Shown in pieces: positions 49,589 to 62,695 of a stretch of 64,000 nucleotides of DNA; the stretch's first letter is position 1, and the number at the start of each line of letters is the position of its first letter. The position numbers were made by a program, and so were the translations under genes. The notes below the pieces were generated by a model. The model had not been told where the DNA came from and searched no databases. It saw only the letters and a program-made list of their open reading frames with translations. The DNA comes from Sphagnum compactum (lineage: Eukaryota > Bryophyta > Sphagnopsida > Sphagnales), in NCBI GenBank assembly GCA_965153455.1, contig OZ234495.1, positions 19,216,875 through 19,280,874 of the forward strand, given 5' to 3'.

Positions 49589-52500
49589 TAGCCATAGGTC
49601 ATGAAAGGAAAAACAAATTATTATGGCCTACGTAACCGGCAACTAACCAACCGGCAAGAATCCCATTGGTTATTGGAAATAGCCAAGGCATAATGCTATT
49701 TCCGATAAATAATGCCCCTTGAGCCGATTACCGAGCATAACATATATTGTTGTGAAAAAAATCGATATGTTGACCATACTAATTCAATCCGACGACTTGT
49801 CGATCGTTTTTTTGATATTGTATATTTTTTTAATTTTGTACCTATCTATCATCCATTTTTTTGGCCATTAATGAAATATTTGAAACGGGTGTATGATGGA
49901 TGTTACTTTGATTCATGAAGAGAACGATTATGATGTTTTCATCCACGAAACAACATGGTCATCGACAAAATAGGGCCAATGAGAATCGACAATAATACTT
50001 AGAATATGGGGATGGTCATATATTAATTATTGGATAAAAATTATAACTAAATTAGTTCAAAAAAAAGTTTTTTTATTTTGAAATTTAATTTATGATTAAT
50101 ATAAGGTATGTTTTAATCTTCAACATTAGAAGAAAAAAAATGATGCATATTAAATATCTTAAGTATTATTAGTTATTACTAGGTTCAAATAATAGGTTAG
50201 TAAGTGAATTAATATATGTAATTAATTATATTAATAATATCAATAGATTCAATTCAAGTAATAACATCGTAATGTTGTTTTGCATCTACCTAACATAAAA
50301 TGAAAATTATGATATAAACATGAATTAGCTTTCATTGATTCATGCTATGAGAAATAATTCTTTCCACCCTTCAAGATATTGCTACCTCTATTTCATTGCC
50401 TTACAAAATGCACACCTTTGTGTTAAGAGGTTTATGCATTATAATTGCATTTTGTATTTTGAGGTGCTCTTCTTATGCACCATATGGACTAAAACATATG
50501 TAGATTTTTGTACATATGGACAAATATTTACATAATATCCAGTATATTTACATATGGACAAATATTTGTAGATTTTTGTGCATAACATCCTTTAATAATT
50601 TTCTTTCTAATATTCAATGGTAGTTGTTTGTGAAAAAAATATTATCAAATAAAATTGGATTCTTTTGATTAGGGAATATTTGTTGTTGAGTTTTGAATAG
50701 TTTGTTGATTTGGATGTTCATTCCATATGTAATATTTGTTTGATTTGGTAAAAGACATCACATTTGTGCAATGTGATGATACAATGCATCTGTATTGTTT
50801 CTATGAAATGAATGCTCATATTTAATGTTAAAATTATACCTTGCCTATGTTTTCCCTTCATACATTGGTTCTAGATTTGAAAGGAGGATGTACATTGTGG
50901 ACCTATGGTATCAAGCCTAAATGATATAAAAGTGAATGCATGCTACGATTGCTCAAAAGTGACAAAATTTACACTCCATATAAGTCCAAGCAAAATTTCA
51001 TAAAAAATGTTCAAATAGACATGGTTGTTATTTTCTTAGATGTTATTATTGTAACATTTAACTATTACATGTTCACTCACCTATGAAAGTTCGCAAACCT
51101 AAGACAAATTTACAAGAAAAGATGTTGATGTCATTTTTCTTGATTTGGTTAACAAGGAAAGGGCCCTTGATATGAATTTATCATTCATATTACAACACAT
51201 ACTAAATCATTAAAAAAAATTAGAATGACATTCAATACAAATTTATTCATTTTCTACTGTTGCAACTAAGATGACCACTCCATATTTTTGGATTTTAAAA
51301 GTCCATTATTATTGGTGGACAAATCATTTGTCAAAAATAATTTGATTAAAATTGTTTATAATCAAGTTGTTAGTTTAAATTCAAGTTTCAATTAGAATAT
51401 CCAAGGACATATTAATCACCATACACATTTGGGCAAATATTGCCCATGAAAATATCAATGCATTTCAAAAGTGAACCATTGTACCTTGCATCTAACTATA
51501 AGGTCACATTATGTGTTTTATTTACAAAAGTTGTGAACCAATGGAAATTTGTAATTGTGTTTTTAATTGTGTTGTTCTCATTATATGTGCATTATGGTTG
51601 TAAACATTGTTTCAAATTTGTATAAGAATGTTCCAAAAATTCTTCTTTCTTGCTCAAGTACTAAAACCAAGAATTTAAATAAATATAGGGCATCAAAATT
51701 CAATGCAAACAAAAAATTTATATTTATGTTTATGATAGCTTAAATATGTGCATATTAAAAAATTAGGTAATAATAGGGTGCCGGGAAAAAATAATTTCAC
51801 CTAATATATCCCCCAAACAATACCTTGTTTGATGGTGTACAAGTTTAACATCTTTACTCCATTTGTTCAAAAATTGTGAAATGACAAAAGTGCACACTAC
51901 TTGATCAAAGGCTCTTTGGCAATATCAATAGTAGAATAAGGGGGGGCATTTAAGAAGGTTATGGCGTTGTGCATTCAAACAAAAAAACAAACACCAATCT
52001 TAATTTGGAAACTAATGAACCCATGTGTCATTACCAAATATATTAAAACTTTCGTAAGGTCACCCATACTGATACTATTTTGTTGAAAGTGAGCTTAATT
52101 TAGATTGTTTATGAAAAAACCATAGCTAGGTCATGACAAGAAGAAGAAATGATTATGTATATATGTATTTTCATCATATCATAGGAGGTGTCATAACCTA
52201 GGAAGATATAAAAAGAGATTTAAAACAAATATTTTTATGGGTGTAAAATATACGACTAATTTTCAAAAAACCCAATTGTGGAAAAACCCATAAGAGGTGC
52301 CACAACCTATGAAGAGATCAACGAGAAAATAAATTTTAAAACAAACCTCTTTTAGTTTTTAAAATATAGTATGGCTTTTAAAAAACCCACTTGTGAAATA
52401 CCATCTTTTAAATTTTAGGACTAACTTTTAGAGACAAAAATCATTCTAAATTCAATCATTTTTTTCTTTTCAATCTAAAAACTGCAAAATGATAAATGTG

Positions 52501-52932
52501 CACACCATCTTGCAAAGGATTTTGTGAAAGTACCAAAAGCAAAACAAGGGGCCACATGGTTTGGGAATGTTACCATGCGGTCACATCCAAACAAACAAAC
52601 ACATATTTTAATACCAAACATATTTCATTACCAATCATTTCCATTATCATTTTTCCCACGGCTGGTAAGTTTTTGATTTAAAATAGGTTCAAGTCTAGGT
52701 TTTAGGGCCTTCAAACTAAGGATTTAATGTTTTGTTAAAACCACCATTTGAATTGGATGAAGCAATTGGGCTTTTGAAAAAAATTAATTATAATGTGAAT
52801 TGTTTGGGTTGTTCTTTTTAAAATAGGTTTGGGTTCTCCAAGTAGATAAATTCAACTCCCCCCCCCCCCCCCCAAAAAAAACTTGACCTTACTTTTTATG
52901 TAAGAATTTATTTTTGATTAGTTGTACATAAT
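49589..52932. other. AT-rich spacer without genes
   Basis: No ORF above about 70 codons has coding character. It contains a CATATGGACAAATATTT duplication near 50513 and 50550, and duplicated phrases AACCTA(G/T)GAAGA near 52195 and 52306. A 16-base C run lies at 52858-52873. Confidence 0.55.
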
Positions 52933-53630
52933 TGTTGTGACCCTAGCCTTGGACTCATGACCAAAACTAAAGCATGACAATAACAGTAGGTTGAGAGAAT
53001 GTCATGAGAGTCAAACACACTTCCACAAGTGTGAGAGAGTGAGTCCCAACATTCCCAAATGGTTTTCCCATTTTGGAATTTGGAGTTTCATGGTGTCCCA
53101 ACTTTTTGGGACATGTTGGGACAAAAATGCAAATAATAAACATGGTCCAAATTGCACTCCCAACTTACCATTAGAATATCATAAGCTTACATATCGAACA
53201 TGAGCTCATGTTCTCCATATAGAGTTGTGAATTAATAATTATAAACCAAAAAAAGACGAAAGTCAAAAAATCAAAGTGGCAATTTGATTTTTGATCATTA
53301 AAACCCATGAAACAAGGGCCAAATGAACTTTAATTGAACACGTGATACAATGTTAAAAAATTATCTTCAAGGGCTACAACTATTCTTTTGAAAGAATTTC
53401 AATCAAAACTTGTATGTGAAAGTTATAACCTCAAAAAGTTGCAAAATTTGTAACTTGACAAAATTGAAAAATTTTGAGAATCTCAAAACATTTTGTCAAT
53501 TTGATGTAACCCTTATTGTTAATCACAAAATATGTTATTGGAAAGGAGATTGTGGTTCCTTCCTAAGTCCAAGCTTTGGTGTGTATGTTGACTTTGGCTT
53601 GTGTGTGCACCATTTTGGTTCCAACTTGCA
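52933..53630. mobile_element. Solo LTR, 698 bp
   Basis: It starts TGTTGTGACCCTAGCC and ends CCAACTTGCA. The exact 5-bp duplication ATAAT flanks it (52928-52932 and 53631-53635). TG...CA ends and a 5-bp duplication are the marks of an LTR retrotransposon. No internal coding region remains, so it is a solo LTR left by recombination. The start and parts of the body match the segment at 19271-20182 within the hAT. Confidence 0.85.
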
Positions 53631-54599
53631 ATAATCACCTTTTTTTTTTGGTTTTGCAAATTGATCTTGCCTTCAACTATAGCTTCTGAGTTTTTCTTAA
53701 TTTTGTCCCAAAACTCTAGTAACATGATTTCATACATAAGAAAAAATATTGTTGTGATGACATTTTTGGGGACCAAAGATGAGGTGCAAGACATAATACC
53801 ATAACAAATAGGCATTTTTTGATGTAAGAAAAACATATTACATCCTATAAACTTCAAACACTAGCTTGGATTGAAAAGTTCAGAGGAGGTCCCCTAAATA
53901 CAAAAAGGATTTTTCATCGTCTCATGTGTCACAAGATTGACACCCAACATTATTGAACTTAACAAATCACACACATGAAAACATGTGCACAAATCATGTT
54001 CATCTTTCGTGTTTCAAGAATACTCACTAGTAAATAGTTGGAGTCCAAGGTCAAAGCATTAAAAAATCACAATACAATCATCATGTTCCTCTTGTATGTT
54101 CTAAAATTTCAAAACATGAAATATGAAACTTTGAAGCCACGCCATGGGGATAAAGCCCCCAAACACAAAAAAAAAAACTTGAACCTTGTTCACATTGACA
54201 GTATTAAAAAGCATGTTTTATCCAATATTTTTTAGGATTGGATTTTGGTCAACAAAGACACCCAAATAAGTGACACTATAATATAAACATCAATTGTTTA
54301 TGACATGCAAAACAAACAATTATTAGTAGTTCAATCAAATTGGACATGATGAAATGTTTAATTGTGTTAACAATGCCATGCTTATATTGACTAACAACTA
54401 TTCATTATATCATGCTTGTTTTGACTAAAAATTAACAAGTATTAGTTGGCATGGCTTATCTATTTCAATTAAAAATTAGCGCATAGTTGCTACTCAATTT
54501 GACTAATAAGTAACATAAGATAATGATTAACTAGGCTACATCATTTAACTTAACTTATCTATTTTACCTACATATTACCAAACTCAAACCTATCTATAA

Positions 54600-54720
54600 C
54601 CACCTACATACAACCTACCTACCTACCTATCAACCTATCTACATCCTACTTTTCTACCTACCAACCTACCTACATATCAACCTACTTGCCTAAAACCCAA
54701 AACCTACCTATTTATTTATT
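54600..54720. repeat. CCTA/CTAC-rich simple repeat
   Basis: Imperfect runs of ACCTACCTACCTACC and ACCAACCTACCTACAT fill the stretch. It is a degenerate tetranucleotide repeat. Confidence 0.75.
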
Positions 54721-55556
54721 ACCTATCACTAAATGCATACATGACAATGAGGTTAACCTAGGGGGGCCTACACACTTACATGGCAACTAGACACATTTAA
54801 TATTTTAAAGGAGCATTAGGATTGATTAAATTTTTAAATGCAACAATCACAAGCCATGGTTTGTATTAATCATTATATTGTATGTAGTTATGTAAACACC
54901 TCACATGCCAAATGTAAATGGTATGGTCCAATTTTATTTTATTTTTTAAAAATGACTTAATCATATTAGACAAACCTATTTTTGAAAGGGGGGCAAAATG
55001 AACAAAAATTACCCCCTTAAGTCATTTAAACAATTAACTTAATCACATTAGTCATCTTGGTCACAATGCTAGGGGTGTAAAAGACATGTTTTTGTTAATA
55101 GGATGCATTGGGTTTGAACAACATATAACAAACTACAAAAAACTAATGTCCTATAACAAATACTTGACAATCGACACCTTTAAGTATGTATAAGATACAT
55201 GTACAAAGGTAGTGATATATGTGTGTGTGTGGATCGGAAAGATTTTGACTTTTTTTTGTTTTTTGTTTTCGGAGGATTGCAAAATTATTTCCAATTTGGT
55301 AAAAGGTAAAAAGGAATGATGTTATCTTGAAACATGGATGTCATGTCATAAAATACTCAAGTATAGTAGTGGAAAGTTTTATAGCTCACCATGTATTTCA
55401 AGTAAACATAGGAGCAAAAAAAGGGACTAAAAAAAAAACCTTACCTTCTCTTTCTACAATTTTTAGTGTTGTGGATTGGAGTAAAGGTTCCATCAAAACA
55501 ATACTTTTCTTATTAAATTGAAATACACATCCTATTTTGTATACACATTTTATATT

Positions 55557-55626
55557 AAGAGTGAAGTTTCAAGCAAGGAAATACACATCCTATTATGTGT
55601 ATTTTCATGCTTGAAACTTCACTCTT
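55557..55626. repeat. 32-bp-arm inverted repeat with 6-base loop
   Basis: The left arm 55557-55588 (AAGAGTGAAGTTTCAAGC...) and the right arm 55595-55626 pair at 30 of 32 positions around CCTATT. A partial third copy of AAATACACATCCTATT lies just upstream at 55520. It would form a long hairpin if transcribed. Confidence 0.9.
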
Positions 55627-58600
55627 CCCATTAGTTTAAACTATTTAGAAGTCACACAAATTTGTATAAAAGCTTAGGAAGTGATTGCCAAGGAGTTAGG
55701 AAGTGATCAAACAATGAAGGGTGGTAGGCAAGGTTTCAATGTGTGAAAGGGCCAAAATGGGTGCAAGTATTATGACAATTGTTTGAAGTTATTATAATGT
55801 ATAATTAGCTTGTTGTTGGAGATAGAGTGTCCTATATGCAAAGGTGTTATTGGCAAGGAGAAAGAGTACGGGATATAATTAACATTTTTTCATTTATACC
55901 CCATTTTAGTGTTTTAAACTCATTCATGTGGAATTTTTGACTTTTGTCCCAAGTATTAGAAATTAGAATTAATCAATCCTACGTACTAAATAGAATGTAA
56001 GTCACATGTATTTGTGACTTGTTTTAAAGTTTGCAAAATAAATGTTGAAGCAAATTTGAAATGCATGGAAGGCATATTCATAATTAGGGTACCCAAAAAT
56101 CGTCTAATGAAAAAAATGGTCACAAAGGAATATTTTATAGTATTTATTACCTTTATTTATTCACATATTCATGTGAAAAATCACCACCACCATATGAATT
56201 ATTCAACTTTTCACATTTAAATTTATTCCACATAGATTATGTAATTGGTAAATAACAAAAATGAAATCCTTGAGTGTTATGTCTAAAAAGTGGTACCCTA
56301 ACCATGAATATGCTTTGGGTCAAGATTATTTTTGTCTTGTTTGCATCTCAATTTTATTTAGTTCACATGAAAAACATCAAACATAATATTGGATCACACA
56401 TTTGTTATAAATGGCGAAGTTTAGCATTCGATGTTTGTGATGTAATTTGTAAGTAATGCCATTTGAATTTACCCTAATGAAATTTACACATATTAGACTA
56501 ATGTTGATATATCGTGGATAGTATGAAATCCCTAAGAGGATAGAAAAATTAGTGAAGGATTTATAACATTTAAAATTGTAAATAGAACCACCACTTTTAT
56601 AAGAAGAGGTTAGTTGCCATTAATATGATTAAATTGGTGGAGGATGAATTTTTTTTTTGGGTGTGTGAAACTTAAAAGAGTTTTGGAGACTTTGGGTATG
56701 TGTTTGAAGCAAAGGAAGAGAGATGAATCCAATACATGTAGTTCAATTGTAGAAAGGAAGAGAAGTGTGTTTTATGAGTAAATGAATTGAAGAGGGGAAG
56801 AAGGGGTGAAAACATAGTATAGGTGGGTTATTTGAAACAAAAATATTGATTATAATATGATAGTGTGCAATAAGTTTGAATTTTAGTGGCAACCTTTTGG
56901 TAATCCTAAATTTAAGTAAATTTTTCTAAAGTGTAAAACACTAACATCCAAAGGTGTTGTTTTAGTCCATATAGTGCACATGAAAAGCACCTCACTATAC
57001 ATAAGGCAATTTTAATGCACATACTTCTCAACACAAGGATGTCCATTTTGTAGGGCAACAAAACAACAATAGCTTACAACCAACACATAAATATCTTGAG
57101 GGACGTATAGAGCTATTTCTAACACCAATCAATGACAGTTATCCTGTGTTTATGCCATAGTTTTCATTTTATGCTAAGGAGATGTAAAATAACCTACTAA
57201 TACTATCAATTGAATTGAATTGTATTTATTGATATTATCAATGTAGTTAATGATTGATAATAATTCATTTACTAACCTATTCATTGAACCTACTGACAAG
57301 TAATATCTAAAATATTTAGTATTTATGGGTTTTTATTACTTTTTAAAGAAATATTAAAGATAGTCTAGTTGTATCATATTTTGTGCAGAATGAATAATGT
57401 TTGATTTTTTTGGGTACTTGTTAACACTACCCCAAGTTGTAATAGTGTGATAAAATTATGTAGCCCATTGTAGAATAGGTATTGGGAATAAGTATTAAAC
57501 GTAAGAAATTCATCTTCATATCTAAACAAATTGACATGTATTTTGAAACACTTTCAACCACATTTATATAATTTTAGCTGAGTTTTGTGTACTTGAAGTT
57601 GATTCAATATTAGAATTGATATGTAGGCAATTTGAACAAGTGTGGTCTTTTGACTTCATTAAGATTTTGTTACAATCTTTTATTTTTCCAAGAGATTCCA
57701 CCTCGTTTGGCATTGATAATAAATACAATAGTTTGTTCTTACACTTGGGAGAATTTATTTTTCATTTTATATACATATTGGATGTGTTTGAGTTGCAAAA
57801 ACACAAGAGCAAGTTTAACCCAATAACTTAGTTGTTTATTGCTTTTTGATGATGATACTTTAAAATAGATTAAAGTTTGATGGTAGTAGGTTGCATGCCA
57901 ATTGGGTTGTTAAAATTGTCATTGACAGTTTAGACAATTAATTGAAAGTTTAGAAGATTGCTATTGGAACTTCATGGAGCACCATATAGTTGCTATATAT
58001 ATATATATAATTTTATTTTCTTTGTTTTTAAAAAAAAAAAAATCACTTTTTGAGGCAATGATAAATTTAAAATTGTTAACGTAACTTTGAATCATATGTG
58101 TAGGCAATGTTATGATAGATGCAAAAAATCATTTGGGCTCCAAATCACAAATCATGTGGTTCATTTTAAGTTTGGTAACATGAAAAAACAACAATCACCA
58201 TGTAATGTTGTGGGGGCATCTTTAGTACAAATTGTGAAATGTTCCCAAACAAGCAATTCCAATTATCCATGACAAACTTACCTTAAGCCCCAAACCTTAG
58301 ACATGTTTTCGAATTTGGCACATATCTTTGTAGTTTTGTTGTTGAATGTTTTAGGCGGGGGGATAAGGTTGTTAGGAATATAATCCTTCAAGTGATGAAA
58401 TTATATGAAGGTCTTAAAGAATAGAAGATGAGCTTTGCATGGGGACATACTACAAGCAATCTTCAAATAACATGGTCAATCAAAACTTTCAAGAGAATGA
58501 GGCCTAATTCAAAAAACTAGCTTGCCCTATTCATCCACATCTTGAACCCCACCATAAACTTTGAGCCTTTTGGGATTTTTCAAATGAGAGTTTCATGTTT

Positions 58601-59992
58601 GCAAACAAAGGTCAAGTTTTGCATTTAGCTTCGCAACTCTAAAGATCTTAAACACGATAGCATCATGAAGGTTGTGTCATTTACAATTACAATTGGATTG
58701 ATAATAGTTTTAAAATCACATTATGAAAGAACTTAAAATACCCATTTCAATTATAGGCGTGTGAGATGAACTTTCAAGAATCATTGTCAAGTTTTGATTA
58801 TTGACATGCAACAAAAAAACCCAAAATGTGATTTTTTGAATTTTTACATTTCACAATTATATGGAAACACATGTTGTTAATCAAGTGGCTTTTTTTAAAA
58901 GGTGTAATGTCAATGGTTGTCAAGAGTTTGATGCTTTTAAATATTGTAAGAAAATTGCATTAATGATTACGAAAACCAAAAAAAAGTATTGGGTAACTCC
59001 AACATAAATTTTAAAAACTCTCCAAAAACTTGTTCATATGTATCATTACATGATAAGTTAGGAGTGGAAGTTTCACATTAGAACATGATCATCAAAGAAC
59101 TTTAGAGCAAGTTCTCATCTACATGCATATTATGGCTATATGAAAGAGTTGCAAGGGAGGCAAGGAGTTGGGCCAATGCATGCATAGAATGTGAATTTTG
59201 CCTTTTGAAGTTGATCACACTAATGGATACCCTTCTCCACTGAAGGTCATCTAACAAGGTTTACATTTTCATGAAGGTACTTATAAGTTCTTCATGAGTA
59301 CAAACTATCACATGACAATCTAGAAATTTCGTTTAATGCTTATAATGTAGCATTTCAAATGGATTACAAATTAGACAGTATTCCAAGTTTATTAACCATT
59401 CACTGGTCATTGAATTCATGATTGTAGATCAAACAAGTTGTTTAAAGAGTTATAATCATATACTGAAGCATTTGAATTAAATCCTCTACAACGACATGAT
59501 TTGGTTTCTTAGCGAATTACTAGACATGAGATGCAAACCAACCATTAAACCAATTGTGTAATCAAATTTGATCCCACCCCTGAGAGTAATTGGATGTCAG
59601 TCTTCAGAATCAGCAAAAGGCAGCTACATATTAGGCACTTCAGGAGAAAGAAAGAAAGAAAGAAAAAGAGTTCCTTAAAGCTCTACAAAATGGTGCAGTG
59701 AATCTTACCAGATTGCACACTTGCATAATTTTTTGTAAGTGTGCATATTTTGTATCATAATCACAATTGGTGTGATAGGCAAAGAAAGATTACTGAAGAA
59801 CCCTACGACCTCATCCACCCATCACATTTTGGAAGGTGAACTAACGATCATGAAGAGTCTTGATCCAAAGAAGAATCAAGGAATAAACATCCATCATCAC
59901 CCATTGGCTTATCCTTGGGTGGATGATAGTTTTTCCTTGTAGAATGAATCTAGTGTTATCTGGCAACAAGTGTATTGTCTTTTTCCCTATTT

Positions 59993-62027
59993 CTACTGAG
60001 AAGTATTCTTCTTTGCAAACGGCTTCAAGAAATCATTGGCAGTTGGAGACAGATATTCCCACCAAAGTTCTGCACACTCTAGTCCTCGCTCCTTTCGGCC
60101 ACAAAGGGAAACGATATCAGCTGTGATTTCCCGCTTCCGTTTCCCCTTCCATGGCTTGTGTGCACCATTGAAATGCAGGATATTGGCAGTATCAGCAAAT
60201 GGTGAAACAAATGGCTTTCTAGTGTAATTCATAGAAAATGTGTTGAAGAAATACTCTCGCTCCAGCTCACTCAAATTTGGACGTCCAAGCCCTCGTACAT
60301 TCCACATGCCATCAAGAACTTTGTGTTTCCCATATAGTGCCAATAAGAAGGGTGGTTGTGATAAACCCGCTCTGCAAGCAAAAACCCACTCACAAAAAAT
60401 CAGCATAGAGCAAGAGAAAGATTGCACCACACACCCACCCAAAGGAAAACTCCATAGTTGCTAAAGTTGAAAGAGAAGGATCTGAAGATGCAAAAGAACT
60501 GAGATGAAATCTGTGACAAACACATTACTTATATAAATTGCGCTCTGATTTCTGAAATTCATCCATCCACCAGATGATGGCACTTGTGATGTTCTCTTCG
60601 ATCCATCTCTTGGAGTCGACAACAAGCACCCCTCGATTGAACACACATGCTTTGGGATCAAATGGCTCTGGCGGCAACCAAGCTGGTCGATCAGGTCCTT
60701 CTCTTGCTTGAATCTCATCTAGTTGGGCAAAGTCAAAGTAGATTGCAAATCTCTGGGAACAGTCTTCAACTGCAGCTGCAGCATTGCCTTCAAGATCTGT
60801 ATTGTAGAGATTCTCAATGTTACCCTACAAGAAGAAGCAAAGGGAGTGTTTAGCATCCCAAACCCTAATCCCCAAAAAATTGAACTGTCAAAATATCACA
60901 ACCCATTAACCAAACTGTCCCTTGTGCTGCTCTTTTCTACAACAGGATTAAAGCACACACAGAGAAAGAGAGAGAGAGAGAGAAAAAATCATAAGTATGG
61001 TTTTCCCATCTCATACCTTCACTACAATATCAGAATCAAGGTAAATGAACCTGTCTATATCTTTGTAGACTTCCGGCAGATAGAAGGGCAGGAAGTTGTA
61101 AGGACTAATGAGCTCCTTGCGAGCTCCACTGTCATTGCGGAATGTGATGTGTTTGTTCACTTCATGGATGTCAATGAATTTACTGATGCTGTTTCATATG
61201 ACAGCAACACCAACAGTAATCCCCCAAAAAGAAAACACACACACACACACACATTGTCAGGAGTGGTCGGTCTGAGAAAGTGAATTTGAGGAGTGAGTTC
61301 ATGGCTTGCAACTTGCTAGCTATGTACAAAATAGAGCTGTTGTTCTGGAACTTCTTGCAGGTGATGTCTATGAAAAGACCCGAGTGACATTGTCCACATT
61401 TCTTAGAGAAACATCTTCATTCAATCATAACACATCATTGGGCAACTGAGGACAAAACCTCTCTCAATAGAAACCACACAAAACTGACAAGAAACAGAAC
61501 ATTCAATACACCCAGTCAGATGAATCATGAATGGTGTACCTCGCCATCTCAATGTGCGCCTTTGGGAACAGATATTTGAGGTATTTCCTTGTGAATAGAC
61601 GATCAGCTGGCATCACCATGTGGAAGTGAAGTCTATCTGGATGCCTGTGATAACCCCATCACTTATCATAATTAGACAACTTGAAGCACCAAAACCGACT
61701 GACTGCGCACACTTCACACCCCACTAGGAAATATATACTCAAATCACAAATACCAAAACAACTTTGGAGAAAATGCAATGCCATGAACAAATTGGCACGT
61801 GACAAAAGCAAAAAAAAAGATAAGAAAAAAGATTGTTCAATTAACTCACATGGCATTTGAAATGGTAGAGTTAATAAGAACTGCAAGTGGCCGTAGATCG
61901 TATTCGTCGGTGCACACAAAAATGTGGACTCGTTTCCGTGGTGCCTTTGCTTCTGGTTTTATATTATGAGTAACTTCTAAACCCGCAACCTGTAGAACAC
62001 TTTATCAAAAAATGCTAAGCATATTCT

Positions 62028-62062
<35 letters not shown>

Positions 62063-62695
62063 TAGCCCTCAACCCAAAACATCATAGTCCAGTTCATAAG
62101 CAAATCCAAAAATACTAGATGTGCTAGTGTACTGCCGCTAATTAAGCAATTATTATCACTACCCAAATCTTAATCTGAATTTGATTAGTGAAAGAGACCT
62201 AATTCTTAATCCAATTCAACCTGCATTTTCGTCATATAATCCAGCTAATCCCAAAACCTAGATTGCATGGTTTTGGATCAATCTAGCCAGTTTTGGATTA
62301 GCAAAAATTTAGGTTGAAAAATTAAACTCCTGATTTTGCATTTTCAAGAGCCCTAATCGCAGCATTGTTGATCAGATTTGCTAAATCATGAATTGAGAAA
62401 CATGGAACTGCTCATAAACAAAGCTGAAAAGGGTTTTAAAAGCTGAAGATCCTTTTGTACGGTTACCTACCTTGACATGTGGGTCCCATGCCCTCAGAGG
62501 ATCTCCCCAAAGCAAGCTCCTCCCTGAAGGCCAGATATGCACCCCAAGCAAAGCAAGAAAAAGAACAGCAAGCAAACAAGGGAGCATGGGCCACGCTGAT
62601 CTCCTGACCCCATCTTTCTCCTGAAATAAAGAGTCAGGAGTCCAGCTGGAAACTTCATTAGCTTTCAGTGAAAGCCTTCTTGTTGTTGCCTCCAT
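59993..62695 (-). CDS. GT8-family glycosyltransferase, type II membrane protein
   Basis: Exons from the 5' end on the minus strand: 62695-62471, 61989-61850, 61644-61540, 61182-61017, 60824-60529, 60371-59993. All are in phase, giving 436 aa. One membrane segment (about 35-55, PMLPCLLAVLFLALLGV) follows a short basic tail, as in Golgi type II enzymes. The catalytic domain begins VHIFVCTDEYDLRPLAVLIN. The nucleotide-sugar/Mn site is YLDSD (D206-S-D208, DxD). Later come CVFNRGVLVVD, SQPPFLL, MWNVRGLG and HFNGAHKPW (377-385), all GT8 landmarks. MWNVRGLG is closer to animal GLT8D1-type enzymes than to GATL/GAUT pectin enzymes, where this part differs. The donor and acceptor are unknown. The C-terminus is basic and ends KKNTSQ. 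Confidence 0.92.
62028..62059. repeat. (GA)n microsatellite in the first GT8 intron
   Basis: An uninterrupted GAGAGA run of about 30 bases. A shorter GA run lies near 60962-60982 and a (CA)n run near 61237-61252, both in other introns of the same gene. Confidence 0.9.

Larger units (their letters stand above)
53631..59992. other. AT-rich spacer without genes
   Basis: Only short random ORFs occur. It contains a (CCTA)n-like tract (about 54600-54720), a strong inverted repeat (55557-55626) and a TA microsatellite (about 57996-58009). Confidence 0.55.

Noticed and set aside
53519-53857. 112-codon minus-strand ORF
   Set aside because: It spans the end of the solo LTR and its flank and has no conserved features.
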